Part shown: positions 17,022-27,374 of the stretch, piece by piece
Layout: the number at the start of each line of letters is the position of its first letter
Position numbering within the stretch: position 1 is the first letter of the stretch
DNA from: Pseudomonadota bacterium
Lineage (GTDB): Bacteria > Pseudomonadota > Alphaproteobacteria > Rhodobacterales > Rhodobacteraceae
Assembly (NCBI GenBank): GCA_038533575.1
Contig: JBCAYL010000001.1
Coordinates: 462,226 to 526,225, forward strand
Length of the DNA: 64,000 nt
Direction of reading: 5' to 3'
Notes under the pieces: model-generated
Database searches by the model: none
The model's input: the letters and a program-made list of their open reading frames with translations, nothing else
Told to the model about the DNA's origin: nothing
Program-made: the position numbers and the translations under genes

Positions 17022-18281
17022 ATGGCAAGCAATTCGGGCGACAGCAAAAACACCCTGTATTGTAGCTTCTGCGGGAAGTCACAGCACGAGGTGCGCAAGC
17101 TCATCGCCGGGCCGACGGTGTTCATCTGCGATGAATGCGTTGAGCTGTGCATGGACATCATCCGCGAGGAGACAAAGTCCTCCGGCCTGAAATCCGCGGA
17201 TGGTGTGCCAACGCCGAAGGAGATCTGCGAAGTGCTCGATGATTACGTCATCGGGCAGCCGGTCGCGAAGCGGGTCCTCTCCGTGGCCGTGCACAATCAC
17301 TACAAGCGCCTCAACCACGCGCAGAAAAGCACGGACATCGAGCTCGCGAAGTCCAACATCATGCTCGTGGGCCCCACGGGCTGCGGCAAGACGCTGCTCG
17401 CTCAGACGCTCGCGCGCATCCTTGACGTGCCATTCACCATGGCCGACGCCACGACGCTCACCGAGGCGGGTTATGTGGGCGAGGACGTGGAGAATATCAT
17501 TCTGAAGCTTCTGCAGGCGTCGGAGTACAACGTCGAACGCGCGCAGCGCGGCATCGTCTACATCGACGAGGTCGACAAGATCACGCGGAAGTCCGACAAC
17601 CCGTCGATCACGCGGGATGTGTCCGGCGAGGGCGTGCAGCAGGCTTTGCTCAAGATCATGGAAGGCACCGTTGCGAGCGTGCCGCCGCAGGGGGGGCGCA
17701 AGCATCCCCAACAGGAGTTCCTGCAGGTCGACACGACCAACATCCTCTTCATCGTCGGCGGTGCCTTTGCGGGCCTCGACAAGATCATCGCACAGCGCGG
17801 CAAGGGCACGTCCATCGGCTTCGGCGCGGACGTGAAGGACAATGACGACCGCGGCACCGGAGACCTCTTCAAGGACCTCGAGCCCGAGGACCTCCTGAAG
17901 TTCGGCCTCATCCCGGAATTCGTCGGCCGCCTGCCCGTCATCGCGACGCTGGAAGACCTCGATGAAGATGCGCTTGTCACCATCCTCACCGAGCCGAAGA
18001 ACGCGCTTGTGAAGCAGTACCAGCGCCTCTTCGATCTCGAGGATACGCAACTGACCTTCACCGAGGATGCGCTGCGTGCCATTGCCAAGAAAGCGATCGA
18101 GCGGAAGACCGGCGCCCGTGGCCTGCGGTCCATTCTCGAAGGTATCCTCCTCGACACGATGTTTGATCTCCCCGGCATGGAGAGCGTGACCGAGGTCGTG
18201 GTGAACGAGGAAGCGGTCACGGCAGAGGCCGCGCCCCTGATGATCTACGCGGACGCCAAGGAGCCCGCAACGGCGGGCTAA
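17022..18281 (+). CDS. clpX: ATP-dependent Clp protease ATP-binding subunit
   Basis: 419 residues. N-terminal C4 zinc finger (CSFCGKS ... CDECVELC), Walker A GPTGCGKT, Walker B in IVYIDEVDK, sensor and pore-loop regions of the AAA+ domain, and the ClpP-binding IGF-like loop near [11 protein letters not shown]. Start [16 protein letters not shown] is the family start; 26 extra in-frame codons upstream are not conserved-looking. Unfolds substrates and delivers them to ClpP. Separate spacing from clpP allows either cotranscription or its own promoter. Confidence 0.97.
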   Translation: MASNSGDSKNTLYCSFCGKSQHEVRKLIAGPTVFICDECVELCMDIIREETKSSGLKSADGVPTPKEICEVLDDYVIGQPVAKRVLSVAVHNHYKRLNHAQKSTDIELAKSNIMLVGPTGCGKTLLAQTLARILDVPFTMADATTLTEAGYVGEDVENIILKLLQASEYNVERAQRGIVYIDEVDKITRKSDNPSITRDVSGEGVQQALLKIMEGTVASVPPQGGRKHPQQEFLQVDTTNILFIVGGAFAGLDKIIAQRGKGTSIGFGADVKDNDDRGTGDLFKDLEPEDLLKFGLIPEFVGRLPVIATLEDLDEDALVTILTEPKNALVKQYQRLFDLEDTQLTFTEDALRAIAKKAIERKTGARGLRSILEGILLDTMFDLPGMESVTEVVVNEEAVTAEAAPLMIYADAKEPATAG

Positions 18282-18321
18282 TCCGCTGCGGCCGTTCCGC
18301 GTTCGAGGTCAGGTGTCGGGA

Positions 18322-18705
18322 ATGACGAAACCGCCCCAAGCCAAATCATGGTCGCGTCTCGTGGGCGTGGCGGCCCTGTGGTTCGCCAGCGGCGCTGCCG
18401 GGCAAGAGGCGAGCCTGGGGCAGGGCGCCACCATCCGGCTCCTTGACCGGGTGACGGGCGAGCTCTCCGACGTGGATCTCGGCATCGGGCAATCGGCACG
18501 GCTCGGACAGATAGACATTCTGCTGGAAGAGTGCCGGTATCCCACCGGCAACCCCGCCGGTGATGCCTATGCGTTCCTGCGCGTAAAAGACCAAGCCGCG
18601 GCGCAGGAGATCTTTGCCGGGTGGATGATCGCCTCCTCGCCGGCCCTCAACGCCATGGATCACGGCCGCTACGACGTCTGGGTCATCCGCTGCAGGACGT
18701 CCTGA
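18322..18705 (+). CDS. DUF2155 domain secreted protein
   Basis: 127 residues: signal peptide (WSRLVGVAALWFASGAAGQE), then a DUF2155 core GATIRLLDRVTGELSDVDLGIGQSARLGQIDILLEECRYP split by the family's RVKDQ and AMDHGRYDVWVIRC segments, with cysteines at LLEECRYP and the C-terminal VIRC that could pair. Exported, function unknown; in this bacterial group it commonly neighbours aat and accC. It converges on aat and the two coding ends overlap by 37 bases. An in-frame GTG three codons upstream is another possible start. Confidence 0.8.
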   Translation: MTKPPQAKSWSRLVGVAALWFASGAAGQEASLGQGATIRLLDRVTGELSDVDLGIGQSARLGQIDILLEECRYPTGNPAGDAYAFLRVKDQAAAQEIFAGWMIASSPALNAMDHGRYDVWVIRCRTS

Positions 18706-19316
18706 GCGCTTGTAGGCCCCGGCACGGCCATGAAATCCGCGTTCGTTGACAAGGCCCTGGTCAGGGCGCGCCGGTAGGCACTCCGCTTGATTTCGATCGC
18801 GCCGAGCGAGGCGAGGTGATCGGTAATGAACTGCGTGTCAAAGAGGGTGAAGCCCGCGCGCACGAGCCGGTCCACGAGGTACACCATCGCGATCTTGGAT
18901 CCATTCGTACGCGCGGAGAACATGCTCTCTCCGAAAAACGCACCGCCAATGGCCACGCCGAAGATGCCCCCGCGCAGCCCTTCATCATCCCAGACTTCCA
19001 TGGAATGGGCATGCCCGCTCAGGAAGAGATCGAGGTAGAGAAGGCGCAGCTCCTCGTTGATCCATGTTTCCGGCCTGTCGGCGCAGCCTTCCACGACCCC
19101 GGAGAAATCCGTGTTCACACGAATGTCGTACCCGCCCCGACGCAAAGTGCGCTTCAGGCTCCGGGAAATGTGCAGCTTGTCGAGGGGCATCACGCCGCGG
19201 CGCTCCGGATCCACCCAGAAGAGGGTGGCGGAATGGCGCGCTTCCGACATGGGAAAAATCCCAACTTGATAGGCCCGCAACAAGAGGTCGGGCGTCAGGA
19301 GCACGTCATCACGCAT
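18669..19316 (-). CDS. aat: Leucyl/phenylalanyl-tRNA-protein transferase
   Basis: 215 residues from MRDDVLLTPDLLLRAYQVGIFPM. Family motifs are present: GIFPMSEARHSATLFWVDPE, RSLKRTLRR, GHAHSMEVWDDEGLRGGIFGVAIGGAFFGESMF (the FFGESMF acetyltransferase-like core) and DTQFITDHLASLGA. It adds Leu or Phe to N-terminal Arg/Lys for the N-end rule pathway, whose protease is ClpAP, so the proximity to clpP is functionally apt. It lies 70 bases after accC on the same strand. Confidence 0.95.
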   Translation of the reverse strand: MRDDVLLTPDLLLRAYQVGIFPMSEARHSATLFWVDPERRGVMPLDKLHISRSLKRTLRRGGYDIRVNTDFSGVVEGCADRPETWINEELRLLYLDLFLSGHAHSMEVWDDEGLRGGIFGVAIGGAFFGESMFSARTNGSKIAMVYLVDRLVRAGFTLFDTQFITDHLASLGAIEIKRSAYRRALTRALSTNADFMAVPGPTSAQDVLQRMTQTS

Positions 19317-19386
19317 GTCTGTGGGCCGAGCGGACAATTGGCACTCGGAAAGCGTAGCTCAGATTATTTTGAAAAGCGACTAAAGC

Positions 19387-20730
19387 CTAACCGACCTTCT
19401 CCAACCACTTCTCCAGCCAGTGGATCGTGTAGTCACCGGCATGGATATCGTCCTCCGCGAGGAGGGCGTGAAAGAGCGGCACCGTCGTCTCCACCCCATC
19501 GACGATCAGCTCACCAAGTGCGCGATTGAGACGGGCAAGGGCCTCGGGCCGGTCGCGCCCGTGAACGATGAGCTTTCCGATGAGCGAGTCGTAATGCGGG
19601 GGGATCATGTAGCCGTCGTAGAGCGCGCTATCCATGCGCACGCCCAGCCCGCCCGGCGCGTGGTACTGCGTGATGCGGCCCGGTCGCGGCGCGAAGGCGG
19701 GGAACGTCTCTGCGTTGATCCTCACCTCGATGGCGTGGCCATTGATTGTCAGGTCGTCCTGCGTGAACGAAAGCGGCAGGCCCTCGGCCACGCGGATCTG
19801 CTCGCGCACGAGGTCCACGCCGAAAATGGCCTCCGTCACGGGATGCTCGACCTGCAGGCGCGTGTTCATCTCGATGAAGTAGAACTCGCCATTCTCGTAG
19901 AGGAATTCGATGGTGCCCGCGCCGGTGTAGTTGATTTTGGCCACGGCATCGGCGCAGATCTTACCGATGCGCGCCCGCTCGTCGGCGCTGATGGCGGGGC
20001 CGGGAGCCTCCTCGAAGACCTTCTGGTGCCGCCGTTGCAGCGAGCAGTCACGCTCTCCGAGATGCACGGCGCCGCCATTTCCGTCGCCGAACACCTGGAT
20101 CTCGATGTGGCGTGGCGTGGTCAGGTATTTCTCGATGTAGACTTCGTCGTTGCCGAAGGCGGCCTTTGCCTCCGAGCGTGCGGTGCGGAATGCCGTCTCG
20201 AGCTCGCTTTCGGAGCGCGCCACCTTCATGCCGCGCCCACCACCGCCGGCGGTGGCCTTCACGATGACAGGATACCCCGCCTCCGCGCCGATCTTCAGCG
20301 CCGCTTCGACATCGGCCACGCCGCCGTCCGAGCCCGGCACGCACGGGACACCGAGAGCTTTCATCGTGTCTTTTGCGGTGATCTTGTCACCCATGACGCG
20401 GATATGTTCGGCCTTGGGACCGATGAAGGTGATGCCGTGATCCTCGAGCGCCTGTGCAAACGCCTCGTTCTCGCTCAGGAAGCCGTACCCGGGATGGATC
20501 GCATCCGCGCCGGTGATCTCGGCTGCCGAGATGATGGCCGCGATGTTCAGGTAGCTTTTGGGCGATGGCGCGGGCCCGATGCAAATCGCCTCGTCGGCCA
20601 TGCGCACATGCATGGCGTCCGCATCGGCCGTGGAATGGACTGCGACCGAGGCGATGCCCATCTCCCGGCAAGCGCGGATGACGCGAAGGGCGATCTCGCC
20701 TCGGTTAGCGATCAGGACTTTCTGAAACAT
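19387..20730 (-). CDS. accC: Biotin carboxylase subunit of acetyl-CoA carboxylase
   Basis: 447 residues. N-terminal [23 protein letters not shown]-grasp glycine loop [13 protein letters not shown], catalytic segment [29 protein letters not shown] and C-terminal [16 protein letters not shown]. It carboxylates biotin on BCCP, the first half-reaction of fatty acid synthesis. The ATG overlaps the accB stop (TGATG), so translation is coupled; a GTG one codon upstream is less likely. Confidence 0.97.
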   Translation of the reverse strand: MFQKVLIANRGEIALRVIRACREMGIASVAVHSTADADAMHVRMADEAICIGPAPSPKSYLNIAAIISAAEITGADAIHPGYGFLSENEAFAQALEDHGITFIGPKAEHIRVMGDKITAKDTMKALGVPCVPGSDGGVADVEAALKIGAEAGYPVIVKATAGGGGRGMKVARSESELETAFRTARSEAKAAFGNDEVYIEKYLTTPRHIEIQVFGDGNGGAVHLGERDCSLQRRHQKVFEEAPGPAISADERARIGKICADAVAKINYTGAGTIEFLYENGEFYFIEMNTRLQVEHPVTEAIFGVDLVREQIRVAEGLPLSFTQDDLTINGHAIEVRINAETFPAFAPRPGRITQYHAPGGLGVRMDSALYDGYMIPPHYDSLIGKLIVHGRDRPEALARLNRALGELIVDGVETTVPLFHALLAEDDIHAGDYTIHWLEKWLEKVG

Positions 20731-21275
20731 CACTCGATGATCATCAGGGGCGCGCCGTACTCCACGGGGGCGCCATCATCCACGAGAATGCGGGTGACCT
20801 TCCCGGAACGCGGTGCCGGGATCTGGTTCATCGTTTTCATGGCCTCGATGATGAGGATCGTGTCGCCTTCTTTCACCGTCTGACCCTGCGCCACGAATGC
20901 CGGTGCGCCAGGCTCGGACTGCAGATAGGCGGTCCCGACCATGGGGGAGGTGACGGCGCCGGGATGGCTGGCCGGGTCCTCGTTTCCGCCCGATGCGGTT
21001 GAAGCCGGCGCTGGTGCCTGCTGGACTTGCGCGGCAGCTGCGGCCGGCGCTGGCGCGGACGATTGCGCAGCATTCAGCGCGGCCAAAAGGGCGCCCACGT
21101 TCTCGCCCCCGCCCGCGCGACCGACATCGAGGCCAGCGCGGCTTACACGCACATTGAGACTGTCATCCTGGCCATAGGCGCGGGTCACTTCGAGCTCCGT
21201 GAGCTCGTTGGCCTTCAGGAGCTCTGCCAGCGCCTTGATGAAGGCGACATCGCCGTCGAGATTGTCCTTGGTCAT
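20730..21275 (-). CDS. accB: Biotin carboxyl carrier protein of acetyl-CoA carboxylase
   Basis: 181 residues, a little longer than E. coli BCCP. N-terminal helical region to about 65, an Ala/Pro-rich flexible linker about 70-95, then the biotinyl domain with K147 in IIEAMKTMN. The residue after the lysine is T rather than the common L. Carries carboxybiotin between AccC and the carboxyltransferase. Coupled to accC by stop/start overlap. Confidence 0.96.
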   Translation of the reverse strand: MTKDNLDGDVAFIKALAELLKANELTELEVTRAYGQDDSLNVRVSRAGLDVGRAGGGENVGALLAALNAAQSSAPAPAAAAAQVQQAPAPASTASGGNEDPASHPGAVTSPMVGTAYLQSEPGAPAFVAQGQTVKEGDTILIIEAMKTMNQIPAPRSGKVTRILVDDGAPVEYGAPLMIIE

Positions 21276-21410
21276 TGCCCCTCACGCGTTCTTCTTGGCC
21301 TTACGTGGCGTTTTTCGCGCTATAGAACAAGGTGCACTTGAGGGGAAGGGCCGGAGCGCATCGTGGTCCCAAAGCCCTCGCACCCCCGGGCAAGCACGTC
21401 TGCGGAAAAG

Positions 21411-21444
21411 AAAAGGCCCCTTCCCAGGGGACGGGAAGGGGCTT
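21411..21444 (-). terminator. Intrinsic terminator after acs
   Basis: On the minus strand a 12-bp GC-rich stem (AAGCCCCTTCCC with GGGAAGGGG-CCTT, one bulged base, 7-base loop) is followed by TTTTCTTTTC. It lies about 40 bases after the acs stop and separates acs from accB upstream of it on the map. Confidence 0.85.
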
Positions 21445-21483
21445 CTTGAGACCACAGGATGTGGTCGCCGCAGCTTCGGGAGT

Positions 21484-23436
21484 TCAGCTGCGGTTTTGGC
21501 GGTTCTCGATCAGGTCGTCGACCACGGCAGGATCCGCGAGGGTGGAGGTATCTCCGAGCGCTCCGAAATCGTTCTCCGCGATCTTGCGCAGGATACGTCG
21601 CATGATCTTGCCCGAACGTGTCTTCGGCAGGCCGGGCGCCCATTGGATCAGGTCCGGCTTGGCGATGGGCCCGATTTCCTTGCGAACCCAGGTCTGGAGT
21701 TCCGCGCGAAGCTCGTCCGAAGGCTCTTCGCCTGACATCAGCGTCACGTAGCAGTAAATGCCCTGTCCCTTGATATCGTGCGGGTAGCCGACCACGGCGG
21801 CCTCGGAGACCTTCTTGTGCGCCACGAGTGCGGATTCCACTTCCGCGGTGCCCATGCGATGGCCCGAGACGTTGATGACGTCATCCACCCGGCCCGTGAT
21901 CCAGTAGTCGCCATCCTCGTCCCGGCGGCACCCGTCACCGGCGAAGTAGTAGCCTTTGTAGTCCGAGAAGTAGGTCTTCACGAAGCGCTCGTGGTCGCCA
22001 TAGACGGTGCGCATCTGCCCGGGCCAGCTATCGGCGATGCAAAGCACGCCCTCCACGCCGTTGCCTTCGATGACCTCGCCCGTGGTGGGCTCGAGCACGA
22101 CGGGCTTGACGCCGAAGAAGGGCTTCATGGCGCTGCCGGGCTTCGTCGCGTGGGCGCCGGGCAGGGGGGTCATCATGTGCCCGCCTGTCTCTGTCTGCCA
22201 CCACGTGTCGACGATGGGGCATTTTCCCTTGCCCACAATGTCGTTGTACCAGTTCCACGCTTCCGGGTTGATGGGCTCCCCCACCGTTCCCAGGATCTTG
22301 AGATCGCTGAGGTCGTATTTCTCCACGAAGCTGTTGCCTTGCCCCATGAGCGCGCGGATGGCGGTGGGCGCGGTGTAGAACTGGTTGACCTTGTGCTTTT
22401 CACAGACGGCCCAGAAACGGCCCGCATCGGGATAGGTGGGCACGCCTTCGAACATGAGCGTGGTGGCGCCGTTGGCGAGCGGGCCATAGACGATGTAGCT
22501 GTGGCCGGTCACCCAGCCCACATCAGCGGTGCACCAGAAGATGTCCCCATCGTGGTAGTCGAACGTGTATTGATGCGTCATCGACGCGTAGACGAGGTAG
22601 CCCCCCGTGCAGTGTTGCACGCCCTTGGGCTGGCCCGTTGAGCCGGAGGTGTAGAGAATGAAGAGAGGGTCTTCGGCGTTCATCTCCTCGGGCGGGCACT
22701 CGGCGGAGGCGTCCGCCATGAGCGCCTCGTATGAATGATCGCGGCCCTCTTTCATGCCCGGGCCTTCGCCGGTGCGCGCGACGACGAGCATCGGCACGTC
22801 ACCGCAGCTTTCCATGGCCTTGTCGGCGTTCGCTTTGAGCGGCGTGTTCCGCCCCCCGCGCGGGGCCTGATCGGCGGTCACGACGAGGGAGGCTTCGCAG
22901 CCGGAGATGCGTGCCGCCAGGGCATCAGGGGAGAAGCCCCCGAAGACGATGGAATGGATCGCACCGATCCGCGCGCAGGCCAGCATGGCATAGGCCGCTT
23001 CGGGGATCATGGGCATGTAGAGCACGACGCGATCACCACGGCGCACGCCGAGCGATTTATAAACGTTCGAGAGCTTGCAGACCTGCTCGTGCAGCTCGCG
23101 GTAGGTGATCTGCTTTGAGAGGTTCGGGTCGTCCGCCTCCCAGATGATCGCCGTCTGGTCGCCCCTTTTTTCCAGATGCCGGTCGATGCAGTTGGCCGCG
23201 ACGTTGAGCGTGCCGTCTTCGAACCATTTGATGGAAACATTCGGATGCGCGAACGTCGAGTTCTTCACCTTCGTGAAGGGCTTGATCCACTCCACGCGCT
23301 TGCCGTGCTCGGCCCAGAAGGCATCGGGATCGGCCATGGAGGCGGCATACATTTCCTCGTAGGTCGCCTCGTCCGCGTGGGCCTTTGCGACGAAATCGGG
23401 GGAGGGGGCGTAGGTCTTTTGGCTCTCATCCAGCAT
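21484..23436 (-). CDS. acs: Acetyl-coenzyme A synthetase
   Basis: 650 residues, the usual Acs length. Adenylate-forming motifs: [46 protein letters not shown], and the C-terminal acetylation-regulated lysine in [14 protein letters not shown]. Converts acetate, ATP and CoA to acetyl-CoA in the cytoplasm. It follows a Liv-type transporter operon but is separated from it by an intrinsic terminator, so it probably has its own short promoter region (less than 25 bases free) or depends on read-through. A RamB-like regulator and an SLC5 kinase of the CrbS type lie upstream. Confidence 0.97.
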   Translation of the reverse strand: MLDESQKTYAPSPDFVAKAHADEATYEEMYAASMADPDAFWAEHGKRVEWIKPFTKVKNSTFAHPNVSIKWFEDGTLNVAANCIDRHLEKRGDQTAIIWEADDPNLSKQITYRELHEQVCKLSNVYKSLGVRRGDRVVLYMPMIPEAAYAMLACARIGAIHSIVFGGFSPDALAARISGCEASLVVTADQAPRGGRNTPLKANADKAMESCGDVPMLVVARTGEGPGMKEGRDHSYEALMADASAECPPEEMNAEDPLFILYTSGSTGQPKGVQHCTGGYLVYASMTHQYTFDYHDGDIFWCTADVGWVTGHSYIVYGPLANGATTLMFEGVPTYPDAGRFWAVCEKHKVNQFYTAPTAIRALMGQGNSFVEKYDLSDLKILGTVGEPINPEAWNWYNDIVGKGKCPIVDTWWQTETGGHMMTPLPGAHATKPGSAMKPFFGVKPVVLEPTTGEVIEGNGVEGVLCIADSWPGQMRTVYGDHERFVKTYFSDYKGYYFAGDGCRRDEDGDYWITGRVDDVINVSGHRMGTAEVESALVAHKKVSEAAVVGYPHDIKGQGIYCYVTLMSGEEPSDELRAELQTWVRKEIGPIAKPDLIQWAPGLPKTRSGKIMRRILRKIAENDFGALGDTSTLADPAVVDDLIENRQNRS

Positions 23437-23457
23437 GGCGGCGCTCCTTGATGTCGT

Positions 23458-23483
23458 AAAAAGGGGGCCGTGGAGGCCCCCTT
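23458..23483 (-). terminator. Intrinsic terminator after livF
   Basis: On the minus strand AAGGGGGCC and GGCCCCCTT pair (9 bp, 5-base loop) and run into five T residues. It starts only seven bases after the livF stop and lies 22 bases before the acs start. Confidence 0.88.
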
Positions 23484-23489
23484 AGAAAG

Positions 23490-24239
23490 TCAGATGGCCA
23501 GGTATTCGGCGCGCAGCTTCTCGTCGTCGAGCACCTCCTGCGCAGACCCGTCATAGACGACCGTGCCCGTATCGAGGATCACGGCGCGGTCAGCGAGCTT
23601 GAGGGCCGCCACGGCGTTCTGCTCCACGATGACGGTCGTGATGCCCTGGTCGCGGATGTGGTTCAGCGTCTTGGCGATCTCCTGCACGATGACGGGCGCG
23701 AGGCCTTCATAGGGCTCGTCGAGGAGGAGCACCTTGATGTCACGGCAGAGCGCGCGGGCGATGGAGAGCATCTGCTGCTCGCCGCCCGAAAGCGTCACGC
23801 CCTCCTGTTTGCGGCGTTCACCGAGGCGCGGGAAGAGGTCATAGACCCGGTCGAGCCCCCAGCCCTTGGGCGGGGCGATCTGCGCGAGTTGCAGGTTTTC
23901 CTCCACCGTGAGGCCCGGAATGATCCGGCGATCCTCGGGCACGAGGCCGAGCCCCGCCTGAGAGGCCTCATGCGAGGCCATCTCGTGGAGTGGCTGGTGA
24001 TCGAGCCAGATCTCGCCTTGCGTGACCATCGGCGAGCCGGTGCGCGCGATGGCGCGGAGCGTGGACGTCTTGCCCGCGCCGTTGCGGCCCAGAAGCGCGA
24101 GGATCTCGCCTTCGTGGATGTTAAAGCTGATGCCCTGCACGATGTAGCTCTCGCCGTAATAGGCGTGCATGTCATAGACGCTGAAGAAGGCCGGGGCCGT
24201 CGCCGCGTGGTTGGCATTGGGGTTGAACGGTTGGTTCAT
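23490..24239 (-). CDS. livF: Liv-type ABC transporter ATP-binding protein (LivF family)
   Basis: 249 residues. Walker A GRNGAGKTS, signature LSGGEQQML, Walker B KVLLLDEPYEGLAP and the LivF hallmark IVEQN in TTVIVEQNAVAAL. A short N-terminal extension (about 18 residues) precedes the canonical start region. Energises import with LivG. Last gene of the five-gene operon SBP-livH-livM-livG-livF. Confidence 0.93.
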   Translation of the reverse strand: MNQPFNPNANHAATAPAFFSVYDMHAYYGESYIVQGISFNIHEGEILALLGRNGAGKTSTLRAIARTGSPMVTQGEIWLDHQPLHEMASHEASQAGLGLVPEDRRIIPGLTVEENLQLAQIAPPKGWGLDRVYDLFPRLGERRKQEGVTLSGGEQQMLSIARALCRDIKVLLLDEPYEGLAPVIVQEIAKTLNHIRDQGITTVIVEQNAVAALKLADRAVILDTGTVVYDGSAQEVLDDEKLRAEYLAI

Positions 24240-24250
24240 CGTGCCGGTCC

Positions 24251-25009
24251 TCAGACTTGCGCCTCACCCAGATACGCTTCGCGCACCTTGGGATGGCCTT
24301 TGATGTTGTCGGGGGTCTCTTCCACGAGCGGCGTGCCCTGGGCGAGGACGGTGATCCGCTCGGCGAGGCTGAAGACGACGTGCATGTCATGCTCGATGAT
24401 GCACATCGTGATGTTGCGGCGATCCCGGATCGTCTTCAGCAGGTCGATGGTGTTGTTCGTATCGGCGCGCGCCATGCCCGCGGTGGGCTCGTCGAGGAGG
24501 AGCAGGCGGGGCTCTTGGCTCAGACACATGGCCATCTCGAGGCGCCGCTTGTCACCGCGCGAGAGGGAGGCCGCGTGCATGCCCGATTTCTCGAGCATGT
24601 TGACGTCGTCGAGGATGTGCTGCGCCATTTCGTGGATGTCGTTCTCCTTGCGCACCGCACCGAAGGCGGAGAGCTTGTAGGAGCCGTCACGCTTGGCAAA
24701 GCAGGCGATCATGACGTTTTCGAGCACTGTGAGATCGCCGAAGATCTCCGGCGTCTGGAAGACGCGTGAGATGCCCATCTGGTTGATCTCGTGAGGCGAG
24801 CGGCCGAGCACGGAGTTTCCGTCGAACATGACAGAGCCCGTGTCGGGGATCAGCTTGCCCACGAGGCAGTTGAGCAGGGTGGACTTGCCAGCGCCATTCG
24901 GCCCGATGATGGCATGCACGCTGTTTTCGGCGACGCTGAGGTTCACTTCGCTCAGCGCCTGCAGGCCGCCAAAGCGCTTGCCGACATTTTTGACTTCGAG
25001 AATTCCCAT
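24251..25009 (-). CDS. livG: Liv-type ABC transporter ATP-binding protein (LivG family)
   Basis: 252 residues. Walker A GPNGAGKST, signature LSRGDKRRLEMAM, Walker B RLLLLDEPTAGMA and CIIEHDMHVV typical of LivG. Signature motif reads SRGDK instead of SGGQQ, as seen in some urea/amide-type members of the family. Eleven bases upstream of livF. Confidence 0.92.
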   Translation of the reverse strand: MGILEVKNVGKRFGGLQALSEVNLSVAENSVHAIIGPNGAGKSTLLNCLVGKLIPDTGSVMFDGNSVLGRSPHEINQMGISRVFQTPEIFGDLTVLENVMIACFAKRDGSYKLSAFGAVRKENDIHEMAQHILDDVNMLEKSGMHAASLSRGDKRRLEMAMCLSQEPRLLLLDEPTAGMARADTNNTIDLLKTIRDRRNITMCIIEHDMHVVFSLAERITVLAQGTPLVEETPDNIKGHPKVREAYLGEAQV

Positions 25010-25020
25010 CTGTCAGCTCC

Positions 25021-26238
25021 TTACTCTGCCGGTTTCACTTGGCCGCCCTCGGCCTCTTCCTTGCCGCGCTTGCCGCGAACCCAGTCGCCGATCCGCTTGC
25101 CGCCTTCGACGAGACCGCCGGGCAGGAAGATGATCACGGCCATGAACATGAGGCCAAGCGTGAGGTGCCAGCCCTTGCCGATGAAGGGGTAGACCATGGA
25201 GACCATGACCCCCTCGAGCCAGTCAGGTGCAAAGGCGAACCAGCCTTCCAGCGTGGCCTTGTTGATCTTCGAGAAGATGTTCTCGAAGTACTTGATGAGG
25301 CCCGCGCCGAGGACCGGCCCGATGAGCGTGCCAACCCCGCCGAGGATGGTCATGAGCACCACCTCGCCTGACGCTGTCCACTGCATGCGTTCCGCGCCGA
25401 CCTGGGGGTCCATGGCGGCCATGAGGCCACCGGCGAGGCCCGCATACATGCCCGAGATCACGAAGCAGGCGAGCATGTATGGCCGCGTGTTGAGGCCCGT
25501 GTAGCTCAGGCGGTTCTGGTTCGACTTGATCGCGCGGAGCATGAGGCCGAAGGGCGAGCGGAAGATGCGGATCGCGATATAGAACGAGATCAACATCACG
25601 AGGCCGCTCAGGTAGTAGCCCCAGTTGAACGTCCAGAGCCAGTTCCCCACGGCGACCTCGGTGCTCGCCGTCATTTCCATGCCAAAGAGGCTGGGCTTCG
25701 GGATGTTGCCCTCTGCCGTCACGGACCCGCCACCGAGGATTTCCGGTAGGATGCGCGGATCGCCGAGGGCAGGCTGGAGGCCGGTTTCACCACCTGTGAT
25801 CGGGGTGAGCACCGAGGCTGCGAGCACAAAGGCCATCTGCGCGAAGGCCAGCGTCAGGATCGAGAAGTAGATGCCCGAGCGCCGCAGCGAGATGTATCCG
25901 ATCGCAAGCGAGATCACCCCGGCGATCAGCGTCGAGAAAATGATCGCGGGGATCACGTTCATCGAAAGCAGCTTCAGCATCCACATGCCCGCGTAGGAGC
26001 CTGCTCCGAGGAAGGCCGCGTGGCCGAAGGAGAGGTAGCCCGTGAGGCCGAAGAGGATGTTGAAGCCGATCGCGAAGATCCCGAAGATCACGAAACGCTG
26101 CATCAGGTCCGGGTAGCCCGCGTTGAATTGCGCCATCGCAGAGCCCTCGGGGAAGGGGTTCAGCAGGAGCGGGGCCGCGATCACCAGCACCGTGACGATC
26201 AGGAGGAGACGGAAGTCTTTCTTGTCGAGACCAAGCAT
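25021..26238 (-). CDS. livM: Liv-type ABC transporter permease (LivM family)
   Basis: 405 residues, longer than minimal LivM because of a loop of about 60 residues between helices ([15 protein letters not shown]...). Multiple transmembrane segments; [21 protein letters not shown] and the coupling region [20 protein letters not shown] are LivM signatures. It has a charged cytoplasmic tail. Forms the inner-membrane channel with LivH, four bases downstream of that gene. Confidence 0.93.
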   Translation of the reverse strand: MLGLDKKDFRLLLIVTVLVIAAPLLLNPFPEGSAMAQFNAGYPDLMQRFVIFGIFAIGFNILFGLTGYLSFGHAAFLGAGSYAGMWMLKLLSMNVIPAIIFSTLIAGVISLAIGYISLRRSGIYFSILTLAFAQMAFVLAASVLTPITGGETGLQPALGDPRILPEILGGGSVTAEGNIPKPSLFGMEMTASTEVAVGNWLWTFNWGYYLSGLVMLISFYIAIRIFRSPFGLMLRAIKSNQNRLSYTGLNTRPYMLACFVISGMYAGLAGGLMAAMDPQVGAERMQWTASGEVVLMTILGGVGTLIGPVLGAGLIKYFENIFSKINKATLEGWFAFAPDWLEGVMVSMVYPFIGKGWHLTLGLMFMAVIIFLPGGLVEGGKRIGDWVRGKRGKEEAEGGQVKPAE

Positions 26239-26241
26239 GGA

Positions 26242-27273
26242 TTAGTCCTCCATCACGCCCTTGCGGCCCATCAGGCCACGGGGACGCGTCAGTAGAATGA
26301 GAATTGCGGCCAGGTAGATGACGACCTGGTTGATGCCCGGCAGGATGCTGATCACTTCGCGCATGGAGGCGAAGCTCTCGAGAATGCCCAGCACGAATCC
26401 GGCAAGGACAGCGCCCGGAAGCGAGCCCATGCCGCCCACCACGACCACGACGAAGGAGATCACGAGGAAATCCATGCCCATGTGGTAATTTGGCGAAACG
26501 ATGGGCGTGTACATCACGCCAGCGAGTCCTGCCACGGCGGCGGCAATACCGAACATGATGGTGAAGCGGCGGTCGATATTGATGCCGAGGAGGCCCACCG
26601 TCTCGCGGTCAGCCATGCCCGCGCGGACGACCATGCCGAAGGTCGTGAACTGCAGGAATGCGAAGACCGCTGCGATGATGATCATCGAGAAGAGGAAGTA
26701 GACGATCCGCCAGTAGGGATAGATGATCGCGCCGGGATCCATGCCGATGGCGGCGCCGAAGTCGAACGAGCCGATGAAGGCGTCGGGCGCGGGTGCGGGG
26801 ATCTGGTTGGCACCGAAATAGTACTTGATGATCTCCTGCAGCACGATGGCGAGGCCGAAGGTCACCAGGATCTGGTCCGCGTGAGGGCGCTTGTAGAAGT
26901 GCTTGATGAGGCCACGCTCCATGGCCACGCCGATGGCGATCATGATCGGGATCGAAAAGAGGATCGAGAGCGGCACCGACCAATCGATGATCGCGGCTCC
27001 CGCGGCCTCTCCGAACCAATCGTATATGTAGGGAACATCCACCTTGAGCGGGTTTCCGAGGAAGTCGGTCCGTGTCTCGTCGACCACTTCATGGGACAGG
27101 CTGAGCAAGCGGCTCAGCGTGACCGTGCAGAAGGCACCCAGCATGAAGAGCGCGCCGTGGGCGAAGTTCACGACCCCGAGCGTTCCGAAAATGAGCGTGA
27201 GACCAAGGGCGATCAGCGCGTAGGCGCTGCCCTTGTCGAGCCCGTTCAGGATTTGAAGAATGATCTGGTCCAT
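26242..27273 (-). CDS. livH: Liv-type ABC transporter permease (LivH family)
   Basis: 343 residues with about eight membrane segments. Family features: GLDKGSAYALIALGLTLIFGTLGVVNFAHGALFMLGAF and the EAA-like loop GMVVRAGMADRETVGLLGINI. An insertion with a soluble stretch (SHEVVDETRTDFLGNP...) after the second helix makes it longer than E. coli LivH. Separated from the binding-protein gene by about 100 bases holding a strong hairpin. Confidence 0.93.
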   Translation of the reverse strand: MDQIILQILNGLDKGSAYALIALGLTLIFGTLGVVNFAHGALFMLGAFCTVTLSRLLSLSHEVVDETRTDFLGNPLKVDVPYIYDWFGEAAGAAIIDWSVPLSILFSIPIMIAIGVAMERGLIKHFYKRPHADQILVTFGLAIVLQEIIKYYFGANQIPAPAPDAFIGSFDFGAAIGMDPGAIIYPYWRIVYFLFSMIIIAAVFAFLQFTTFGMVVRAGMADRETVGLLGINIDRRFTIMFGIAAAVAGLAGVMYTPIVSPNYHMGMDFLVISFVVVVVGGMGSLPGAVLAGFVLGILESFASMREVISILPGINQVVIYLAAILILLTRPRGLMGRKGVMED

Positions 27274-27335
27274 GGCTCTCCCCTTGGAGCATGCGGGTGG
27301 TGCGCCGGGCGCACTGATCGAATGGAGCGGCTAGG

Positions 27336-27370
27336 AAAGCGTGGGGCGCGACACGTCGCGCCCCAGCTTT
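27336..27370 (-). terminator. Strong hairpin between binding-protein gene and livH
   Basis: A 10-bp perfect stem (TGGGGCGCGA with TCGCGCCCCA, loop of four) extended by AAAGC/GCTTT with one bulge. There is only a weak T-run. It starts right after the binding-protein stop and is better read as a 3'-protecting/attenuating hairpin than a full terminator, raising binding-protein output over permease. Confidence 0.7.
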
Positions 27371-27374
27371 GAGC

